From: Gonocerus acuteangulatus
Taxonomy: Eukaryota; Arthropoda; Insecta; Hemiptera; Coreidae
Assembly (NCBI GenBank): GCA_946811695.1
Contig: OX328123.1
Span: 40,455,764 to 40,519,763, forward strand
Length of the DNA stretch: 64,000 nucleotides
Direction of reading: 5' to 3'
The translations under genes and the position numbers were made by a program. A model generated the notes under the pieces. It did not search any database. It saw nothing but the letters and a program-made list of their open reading frames with translations, and was not told where the DNA came from. Of this stretch, positions 56,241-64,000 are shown piece by piece. Position 1 is the stretch's first letter, and each line of letters opens with the position of its first letter.

Positions 56241-56387
56241 AGGTCAGGAATTGAAAAAATTAAATATGATAAACAATATAATACTAATTACAATAAAATA
56301 AACAAATTGAATTTAGCATTAATATTCAAGCTAAAAAAAATTCAATTGTGCAAAGTGGTCAAAGGTACAACACCTTCCCCTATATAT

Positions 56388-57114
56388 AAATTTTAACTGG
56401 GGTCATTTTTGGTGTCTACTAGGTAGGATCGATAAAGATTCGAAGAAATTTTTCAAAAATTCCGTCATGAGTGCAACGTCAATAGCTACTTTCCTTCGGA
56501 GGAAAGTGCTAAAAACATTTAACATTGTTATAGCCACCCGGCCACAAGGACACTGAAATGAATATAGCCGTGGACGTACAAGCAAAACAGACTACAAACC
56601 GATCCGTAACAAACGTAAACTCCGTGATGACATCCGGCTGGACCAAAACCATAAGAACAAACACGTTGTGCGAATGGGAAGGAAATTGATTGGTAAAATA
56701 ATTCCAAATTAAGATGAATTAAGAACTCCACCAAAGCCTGGGTAAAAGAACAATTCTCTCGACAAGACGAAGTAATGATATCCAGGCTTTGGATAGGACA
56801 CACCATACTTACTCATTCGTACTTACTAGAAAGATAGGAAAGATGGACTTGCAGATAATGCAACAGAACTCTATCTGATGTATACTGACAGACTGTAGAC
56901 AACGCAGCAACCTCCAAACAATTCCTTACAACTTACATGGGTTATTAACACTTAGGGTAGCCCTCAGTGTTTATAACCCATGTAAGTTGTAAAAAGTACA
57001 TCGACGTACTTTTTACACATCTCGAATCAACACTCTGTTATTCGATGATATAACTGTATGTATCCTTCAACACAAATATTTTATTTGATTATTTTTTCAT
57101 TTAAATAACCATTG
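56388..57114. other. Unassigned sequence with two nested hairpins
   Basis: CTTACATGGGTTATTAACAC and its inverse GTGTTTATAACCCATGTAAG lie at 56932-56992. GTAAAAAGTAC and its inverse lie at 56990-57018. Short frames at 56403-56806 are not supported. Confidence 0.55.
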
Positions 57115-57419
57115 TTTCGTAGAAGGTAGAAAAATGATGTCTCTCCACTGTTTTTCAAAGTATTTATTAGCAAAAGCTTTTCGAGAACATGGTTCTCATC
57201 GTCAGTGCATCTATTACTCCACCGGTAGTACTGCTAACAGCCTCTCCGAACAGGTGTGAGGTAATGTCATTACCTCACACCTGTTCGGAGAGGCTGTTAG
57301 CAGTACTACCGGTGGAGTAATAGATGCACTGACGATGAGAACCATGTTCTCGAAAAGCTTTTGCTAATAAATACTTTGAAAAACAGTGGAGAGACATCAT
57401 TTTTCTACCTTCTACGAAA
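57115..57419. repeat. Perfect 305-bp palindrome with a hammerhead-like core in each arm
   Basis: Arms 57115-57266 and 57268-57419 are exact inverse copies around a single central T at 57267; I found no mismatch reading base by base. Each arm contains CTGACGA, extra T, helix II GAGAAC/GTTCTC, GAA, palindromic AAGCTT, T, TGC, with GCA before the core pairing TGC (plus strand 57326-57364; mirror 57170-57208). Confidence 0.95.
57326..57364 (+). ncRNA. Hammerhead-like motif in palindrome arm
   Basis: GCA, CTGACGA, T, six-base-pair helix II GAGAAC/GTTCTC with CAT loop, GAA, AAGCTT (self-complementary helix III), T, TGC. Core complete, helix I about 3 bp. A mirror copy lies on the minus strand at 57170-57208. 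Confidence 0.55.
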
Positions 57420-57676
57420 TCGAGAACTCCACAAATAACGCTGCATACATCACAGATATGACCATTGTTGTTGTTTTATGCTTAGTGTTTGTCTTAATTT
57501 GTGTTTCTATTCTTGTGTATTTTTTAGTTGAGTGTTCTCTTTTGTTATTACAACCTGACTACTAATTTTACAAAGATTGATTTTGCTGTCCTGAAAAGTT
57601 AATCACCTCCGTCGCGGAACTCATAATACATTAAAAAAAAAACAATTAATTCGTTTAATTCCTGCTCAAATTCAGG
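57420..57676. other. Unassigned sequence
   Basis: No gene or repeat was recognised. Confidence 0.4.
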
Positions 57677-58050
57677 AACATAAATATGCTTTAGGTCCAC
57701 CCGACAAACCTATGTAATGTACTGTATAACATATAGTCTTCTTTTTCGTACATGGCCACTGCGCATGCGCGAACATCAGCGGACACTTGCTTTGTGACAC
57801 ATACAGTCTTCTTTTTTGTACATGGCCACTGCCCATGCGCAAACGCCAGCGGACACTTCTTTGTGACATATACAGTCTTATTTTTTGTACATGACCACTG
57901 CACGTGCGCAAACGCCAGCGAACACTTTTTATGTGACCCATAAGTCTTCTTCTTCGCACATGGCCACTGCGCATGCGCGAACGCCAGCGGGCAATTTTTT
58001 GTAACAGTTTTTTCCAGTTTAGTCACCGCTAAAGCATATTTATGCTAAAA
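57677..58050. repeat. MITE-like unit holding four ~68-bp CpG-rich repeats
   Basis: ATAAATATGCTTTAG at 57680 and its inverse CTAAAGCATATTTAT at 58029 bound it. Inside are four tandem units, each with TACATGGCCACTGCGCATGC-like sequence and GCGAACGCCAGCGGACACTT. TGCGCATGCGCG-type palindromes (57757, 57967; variants in the middle units) fit the NRF-1/Ewg binding consensus. A minus frame through the units is a by-product of repetition. Confidence 0.8.
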
Positions 58051-59319
58051 AATAACGTTCTCATTAACAGTAAATACATGTACTCAATAATACTGTTTGT
58101 GTAAGTTTTATAGTATGTTATATTTTTTTTTATTTTGTCATGAATGTCGTGTTGAATGTTCACGTCACCTCTGTCCTTGCAGCCTGTTGATATTTCTTCG
58201 ATTTTTTAGCGTTCAACAGATTATTCACATTAATCTAAGTTCTATTCTAATCGTTGTAATCACTACCTACTTATTCTATTTTTGTCGTGCGATTACTTAA
58301 TTTACAGGCATTCACTTTCTCCTGTATTTTATTAAAGGAATATTTCCCATCTAAAAATATTTGGTTAATTATCCAGAGAAGTCTTACTAAATAAAAGTGA
58401 ATAAAATAAGTCTAAATACAATGATAATCCCGATGCCCTTTGAACAATGGAAAGGAAGGTTAATCCTAAATAATAACGTAATTATTATATTGCAATATTT
58501 GTCAATAATTACTGCTTAGAAACTAGTAATTAGCCAATGCTTAGTACTTCTGTGTCCTTGTAACTTAATCCTAACTTATCTTTTACGTTCTTTTTCCTCG
58601 TCATCATTTAGTGGAAGACCAATGACTAAATAAATTGGAATCGCATTCCCCCATAAAATTCCTTATTACAATTCATTTTCTTATTCCAGAAGCTTCATGA
58701 ATTCCCTGGAGTCAGCCTACCAAGTGATCTCCCCCAAAAAAGGACACAACTTCGGGCTAATGGCCCACAAGTCGAAGTGCCGTTATAAAAAAAAAAACAA
58801 CACGAACAAGTGGAGGGCAAGACACCTTTTTGTCCTGGTAATCAGAAATTGGCACTGAAAACGAAGGGACTGATACGAAGAGATAATCACAATAATGTTC
58901 GGGAAAACCACTGGATGTCTGCCACAGTGAAAATCTTCATGTATATCCCTAGGAAAATGAATATGCAAGGAACGGGCAGAAATCAAAGCTAACTGTTACC
59001 GAGCAGATGGCACCTAACGAAGAAAGATGACTGCGGAACCAGAACTCAGTTCAACATTGTTTTGGAACGCGGCTGTCTTGGGTTATCAAGATAACCAGTT
59101 CGCTGAACAAATTGGACCAACTAAATGGCGTGGAGAAGTATTTTATCGCTTATTCCAAAGATTCGAATCTTTTTTGGAATGCACTTTTTTGAAATGTTTG
59201 TTTCTTACTAAAATGAACTTTATATTACATTGTTGAAACTGATCATCACTCTCAGAAGAAATTCTGAGCATGTTGGGCATAACAGGTGAGCATGTACGTC
59301 AAAACCTTAAAATTTAAAA
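58051..59319. other. Unassigned sequence; SINE tail at 58735-58798
   Basis: GGCTAATGGCCCACAAGTCG followed by AAGTGCCGTTAT and an A-run is a plus-strand tail of the Met-like SINE. Short frames at 58783-59236 overlap with no motifs. Confidence 0.45.
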
Positions 59320-59650
59320 AAGCGTGTATCTCTGGAACCAGTTGAGTCTCAATCACCAAATTTATATCACTTGTTTATGTCATAAAGAAGTGTTATCTGT
59401 ATAAATGTCATAATTTTCGACTCAGGCCCTTTTGAGATATTGAACTTCAAATATTGCGAAAAATACGATTATGGCAAACTTTGATGCACTATAACTCTGG
59501 AACCAGATGAGTCTCAGTCCCCAAATTGATATAATTTGTTTATGTCATTAAAAAGTGTCATCTGTATAAATTTCACAATTTTCTACTCAGGAACTTTTGA
59601 GATAGTGAACTTCAAATATTGCGAAAAATACGATTATGGCAAACTTTGAA
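59320..59650. repeat. 165-bp tandem duplication
   Basis: Two copies of a 165-bp unit (CTCTGGAACCAG at 59330 and 59495; TTGCGAAAAATACGATTATGG at 59454 and 59619) with scattered substitutions. Function unknown. Confidence 0.9.
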
Positions 59651-61859
59651 AAATTATATAAAAAAAAGGAAAAATTTCTCAAGCTTGAAACTTCTGCATG
59701 AAGTAGTTCTATAATAAATCTATGCAAGAAAAAAAAATTGAAGATGAGTCTTTCCTCGTTCTAATAACTTTGCAGCACTAAAACTCCCATTTTAAGTTAA
59801 ATTTCTATCAATTTTCGTAATTTGTTTTCTTCAATTTCTATACTATTTATAAAACACAACGCAGGAACAAAAATCAAGAGCATATCGCTCTGATCATTTT
59901 AGTCTTTATTCTGTTCAGATATCTATGAATTTAAGAAAGTTAGAAACATTTACGTAAAACTTGTTTTCGGACAAAAAGTAGCCAACTTAAAATGGCCGCC
60001 AAAAAAAACTATGACCCAGAATAATTTTTTACTGCAGGTTTGAACTCACCTAGTAGAGGGGAATAACTGGTAATACAATTAGGAAAATCAAAAATATCGA
60101 GTAACAAGGTCTGGGTGATTTCTAATGGATTGACCCTTTGTCTAAAAATATATCATTTCTTTTCATGATTAAATATTTGACATATACTATATATTGATAC
60201 TAATACGAGGGGGAGAAAAACGCCATGATACATCATATGGATAGTTAAATTCCTACAAATTCAAATAAATTAATATCATGTGAAGCTAATCAGCACTGAT
60301 AATTTGCCAAATTAAATGGTTTATGCTGTGTCTATTGTGTTTACATTACATTATAGTCTGTGATAGGGAGTTTGTAATTAATGTTTCTTATTGTAATTAT
60401 CCCGATCTAATCTACGCGGTTATTTATCTTTTCAGTTTATCACTTGGTGTTTCTTTGTTTACCAATCATTAAACAGCCTGTATAAACCCATTGACAAATT
60501 GAATCATCATTCATTTTCAAACCTATAAACAAACGGCAAATGCGAACTTGAAATGCTCATCGAAAGTGCCTACCTCGCTCTGGATAAATAAATCATGACT
60601 ATTTGATTCTAGGGTATATTATCGATCAAAAAATAATGAGTTTATAGGAGATTTAGTATTTTTTGTTTTAACTGATTAAGGTTTAATTATTATTTCCTTG
60701 CAGGATTTAATAAACTTACCATTAATTTTAACCTTTCTGGCCTGATTTGAACATAAAATCTCCCGTTTTATTCTGCTGCCGAGCTTCATATCACTTCGAG
60801 GCACAGATATTCAAAGCATCTAAGGATTTGTATAGATATCATATCCTCAGTGTCGTATATGTATATCTCAAGCCAGACAGTGAGCATGTAACACGTGTGT
60901 TATTTAGTTGTTTAATGGAGTTAATTCCTAGTATGGTTGCCTAATCAGGTCCTTATACGACGATTACACTGTGAGGCATTAAATAAATATGGTAAACGCA
61001 ATTGAGAGGCGTAAAACGGGGGCTTCTGACTCCTTGGTGAGTTAATTTGACTAAAAAATACAAATTTGATCATGTTGTCGATGATCGACCTCGCACATGA
61101 TCGTCCCACGTATTATTTCAGAGATTTAATCAATTTCCATGTCCTTATTTATTAAACAGGCGACTAAAAACGATATAATAATATAAAATAATCCACATTT
61201 ATTGTACTCTGTATTTATAATAACAATGAAACTTACTTATTTGCATTCAATTTCTTTTTATTGAGTTAAAAATATTTTTTCAAATAGAAAAACAAAACAG
61301 CCTCCATACACGTCTCCATCCACTCCTGTCGGTCGAGTGTTAGAATTATCAAGGAAATCTCTGTATGCCGTAAAAGGCGAATGATAGAGCGTCCCTGAGT
61401 TATGTGGCATTTCGCATCACGAAAATACGGGGAAAATTCAATATCTTGAGATTGAATAGTCGCATCGATCTGCCGGTCTCATTCGATTCAGAATAAAAAC
61501 ACATTTGGAGAGTGAATGATTTAACTTCTTTTTTGAACATTAAACTCACAATTTCAGTATCGCTTGTATTCCTAGGAGGTGACTCGTGAATACAGGAGGT
61601 AAGTGCCATCAGCTATGTTTTTATGACTTGTGGCTTGCAATGTATAATGTAGCTCAGCATGCGTGTTATGCGCACTCATACGCTTTGCTTCTTTTGCTCG
61701 TTTCGACAAGTAACTCAAAATCTTTGTTTGGACGACCAGTACTACGCTTATGTAAAAGTAAAGCGTCTGTCTGCATGGCGAAAAAATTATTATAAGACAG
61801 TGACCCTATTTTTCCAATATATTCGTCTGTGGCAGAAGGTCAATTTTATAAAAACACAC
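59651..61859. other. AT-rich stretch, nothing recognised
   Basis: Short frames at 60747-60944 and 61400-61886 have no motifs. The last ~60 bp may be 3' flank of the PLE on the minus strand. Confidence 0.5.
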
Positions 61860-61886
61860 TTTCTTTCTTCTGTACTCTTTTATTAG

Positions 61887-61927
61887 GCTCTACATGTTTC
61901 ACGTCGCTGTGACGCCTCTTCAGGAGC
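61887..61927 (-). ncRNA. Hammerhead ribozyme motif at second PLE 3' end
   Basis: On the minus strand: GCTC, CTGAAGA, extra G, helix II GCGTC/GACGT with ACAGC-side loop, GAA, palindromic ACATGT, A, GAGC. GCTC/GAGC gives helix I. The core is complete and cleavage would follow the A. Same plan as 40315-40354 though the stems differ in sequence, showing compensatory change. Confidence 0.8.
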
Positions 61928-62108
61928 ACTTAATCTAAATAAAATAAAATATAGTTACAGCCTATCCATTAGAGAACCTTCCGCAGGTAGGGCCACGTCT
62001 GGACTGATAAGATCAATCATGCCTACTGGGCATCAGCTGTTTAAAATCGATAGTTTTAGGGTAAATGTGGATTTTCCAAAAGAAGTTTTTGTCATTTTAT
62101 AAAAAATT

Positions 62109-63099
62109 TTAAGTCGTCTTGTTTATTAAATTAAAAAATATTTTATCCAGGTATTTAATATCTGTTTTTTTGTTGACGGCCTTTTTCCTATTTTTAATTA
62201 TGTGTATATTTTCCTTAATTTTTCTTTTTATGGGGTTTTTCTCTTTATCTAATATCTTTACCGTGTCAAAATTAAATGTGTGGCTATATTGTATCGCATG
62301 ATCCACCAATGCAGTCTTCTTGTCTTTCTCGTCAAGGTTTTTGGCATGTTGTTTGATTCTCTTTTTTAAAAGTTGTCCCGATTCTCCTACATACACCTTA
62401 TCACACATTCCACAATCAATTTGATATATATTATATTTGGTTTCCCTTTCTTTTAAATCATCTTTAATTCGGCTGTAGCTTTTTATGATTTTGTCGTGAT
62501 ATATCCAGGAGATTCTTCCTAGGTCTTTACATTTTTGTTTTATCTCATTGGCAAACATGGGATTATAACGAAAGGTAATATAATTAACCAGCTCTAAAGT
62601 TTTCATATCTTTACTGTCATTATCCAATTTCTGTTTATAAATATGTTCATTGTGCATGAGTTTATTTGCTATAACTCTGTTTGTATTTAAAATGTTTGTT
62701 TTCCTATCGTCAAAAAAATCATAAATTTTACTTTGTATTAATTTTCTTCTTTTTTCTTGGTTGTCTTTTATGTCGTCTATTGTTTGTGTATCCTGAAGCT
62801 TACGTTTCAGAGTATGGTTGGTGTTGTCTGTTGCAACAGTCAGTTTTGGTTCTGTTAATTTAACTCTTTTGCTCCTATTAGAATTGTCAGTGCCTATATG
62901 TTCAGTGTCATCCCTTTTCCGTTTACTATCAGAGTCTCCATAAAAATAGTCGTCCGTAAAATTAAAAACATTCAAGTCAAAATTGATTAAATTTAAATTT
63001 TCTTTCACATCCAATTTCCTTTTGTAAAAAACATTTCTTTCAGCTCTTTTAATTTCTTTATTTATAATTTCCTCAGGGTAATTATTACCTCTAAATATA
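62109..63099 (-). pseudogene. PLE C-terminal half: linker and GIY-YIG endonuclease (left arm)
   Basis: On the minus strand, open for about 330 codons: thumb remnant NNYPEEIINKEIKRAERNV, basic clusters (SKRKRDD, SKRVKL, KRKLQD, EKRRKL), QSKIYDFF at 62712-62735, then ITFRYNPMFANEIKQKCK. The GIY-YIG domain follows: NIYQIDCGMC, VYVGESGQLLKKRIKQHAK, and ...KKTALVDHAIQYSHTF, KRKIKENIHIIKNR. GIY-YIG with the preceding Cys pair is the PLE endonuclease used for target nicking. The polymerase part is missing, so it is a 5'-truncated copy. The frame is intact and the 3' hammerhead lies 180 bp downstream. Confidence 0.88.
62712..62735 (-). other. PIP-box-like motif in second PLE linker
   Basis: Encodes QSKIYDFF directly after KRRKLI. 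Fits QxxIxxFF. The same residues are encoded in the right arm at 63522-63545. Confidence 0.7.
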
Positions 63100-63107
63100 C
63101 GGCGCTT

Positions 63108-64000
63108 CTGCGAACATCACCAAAATATTTAAATGAAATAACAAATAAGCTCAGAACTATATTTAGAGATAATAATTACCCTGAAGAAATTATAAATAAA
63201 GAAATTAAAAGAGCTGAAAGAAATGTTTTTTACAAAAGGAAATTGGATGTGAAGGAAAATTTAAATTTAATCAATTTTGACTTGAATGTTTTTAATTTTA
63301 CGGACGACTATTTTTATGGAGACTCTGATAGTAAACGGAAAAGGGATGACACTGAACATATAGGTACTGACAATTCTAATAGGAGCAAAAGAGTTAAATT
63401 AACAGAACCAAAACTGATTGTTGCAACAGACAACACCAACCATACTCTGAAACGTAAGCTTCAGGATACACAAACAATAGACGACATAAAAGACAACCAA
63501 GAAAAAAGAAGAAAATTAATACAAAGTAAAATTTATGATTTTTTTGACGATAGGAAAACAAACATTTTAAATACAAACAGAGTTATAGCAGATAAACTCA
63601 TGCACAATGAACATATTTATAAACAGAAATTGGATAATGACAGTAAAGATATGAAAACTTTAGAGCTGGTTAATTATATTACCTTTCGTTATAATCCCAT
63701 GTTTGCCAATGAGATAAAACAAAAATGTAAAGACCTAGGAAGAATCTCCTGGATATATCACGACAAAATCCTAAAAAGCTACAGCCGAATTAAAGATGAT
63801 TTAAAAGAAAGGGAAACCAAATATAATATATATCAAATTGACTGTGGAATGTGTGATAAGGTGTATGTAGGAGAATCGGGACAACTTTTAAAAAAGAGAA
63901 TCAAACAACATGCCAAAAACCTTGACGAGAAAGACAAGAAGACTGCATTGGTGGATCATGCGATACAATATAGCCACACATTTAATTTTGACACGGTAAA
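63108..64000 (+). pseudogene. PLE C-terminal half, inverted second copy, runs off window end
   Basis: Plus strand: LLRTSPKYLNEITNKLRTIF starts at the junction, about 50 bp further upstream than the left arm reaches, then the same protein through KRKRDD, QSKIYDFF, NIYQIDCGMC, VYVGESGQLLKKR up to TFNFDTV at the last base. Compared with the left arm I see only a few residue changes (for example T to I, N to D, I to L). The arms are separated by about 58 bp. The 3' end and its hammerhead would lie beyond the window. No stop is present. Confidence 0.88.

Larger units (their letters stand above)
54511..56387. mobile_element. Decayed pogo-like DNA transposon
   Basis: The left end GGGGAAGGTGTTGTACCTCT and right end AAAGGTACAACACCTTCCCC are inverse, each next to TATA, fitting the TA target of Tc1/mariner/pogo elements. 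Subterminal repeats of TTGTACCTTTGACCA occur several times in both orientations (54538, 54901, 54926, 55806, 55850, 56349). A decayed transposase C-terminus lies at 55090-55500. A minus-strand A-tailed insertion occupies about 55927-56240 (T-run at its left). Confidence 0.75.
62109..64000. mobile_element. Head-to-head duplicated Penelope-like element
   Basis: Left arm (minus) to 63099 and right arm (plus) from 63158 are nearly identical inverse copies of at least 840 bp with a short asymmetric centre. Both arms carry the same 3' part of the element, so this is an inverted duplication, unlike the split inversion at 40.2-42.4 kb. A few substitutions between arms show they have existed separately for some time. 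Confidence 0.88.

Noticed and set aside
57672..58026. Repeated Cys/His/Arg-rich minus frames that look like a repetitive protein
   Set aside because: They arise in two frames from the 68-bp DNA repeat and have no start or motif context.

Overview
The window looks like repeat-rich nuclear DNA from an animal, most likely an arthropod. It is AT-rich, with long TA and A/T tracts, eukaryotic transposable elements and Pol III-type RNA sequences, and no bacterial gene organisation. Jockey-type LINE fragments and a mariner fragment fit an arthropod, but no species is claimed. The only intact host gene I can support is a tRNA-Val(CAC) at 47547-47619. I found no convincing spliced host protein gene. 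Most of what can be identified is mobile DNA, usually truncated, inverted or nested.

Layout. 0-10 kb: ends of a hairpin-ended non-coding repeat (called HINE-like here, because it resembles non-autonomous Helentrons), a 5S rRNA pseudogene, tRNA-derived SINEs, a 22-bp minisatellite and a solo hammerhead-ribozyme-like motif. 10-13 kb: a 1.9-kb HINE-like copy interrupted by a 370-bp insertion with a 14-bp target duplication and its own hammerhead-like core. 13-28 kb: several fold-back or MITE-like elements, a palindromic mariner 3' half, a Harbinger-like element, Jockey 3' ends, and the RNase H end of a second LINE disrupted by a 59-bp minisatellite. 29-31.6 kb: a long but broken Jockey-clade LINE (endonuclease, then a reverse transcriptase with a large deletion). 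33-34 kb: a decayed Penelope-like (PLE) GIY-YIG fragment. 36.6-39.2 kb: two HINE-like copies in series. 40.2-42.4 kb: a PLE whose reverse transcriptase is split by a 5' inversion. 43-46 kb: another long fold-back element and a hairpin-rich repeat. 47.5-50.4 kb: tRNA-Val, then two HINE-like copies in tandem, the first with three identical 196-bp central repeats. 52.5-56.4 kb: an RNase H fragment, tandem 'aaaatcgg' repeats and a decayed pogo-like transposon. 57.1-58 kb: a perfect 305-bp palindrome and a CpG-rich tandem repeat. 61.9-64 kb: a second PLE present as two head-to-head, nearly identical copies, one running off the window end.

Three themes tie the window together. (1) Hammerhead-ribozyme-like cores (CUGANGA, helix II, GAA, very short palindromic helix III) recur at the 3' ends of both PLEs, as solo copies, inside palindromic elements and in the 196-bp repeats. 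(2) Both GIY-YIG PLEs carry a PCNA-binding-type motif (QxxIxxFF) after a basic tract in the linker between reverse transcriptase and endonuclease. (3) Inverted duplication is unusually common and affects unrelated element classes, so it reflects either a genome-wide rearrangement tendency or a sequencing/assembly artefact.
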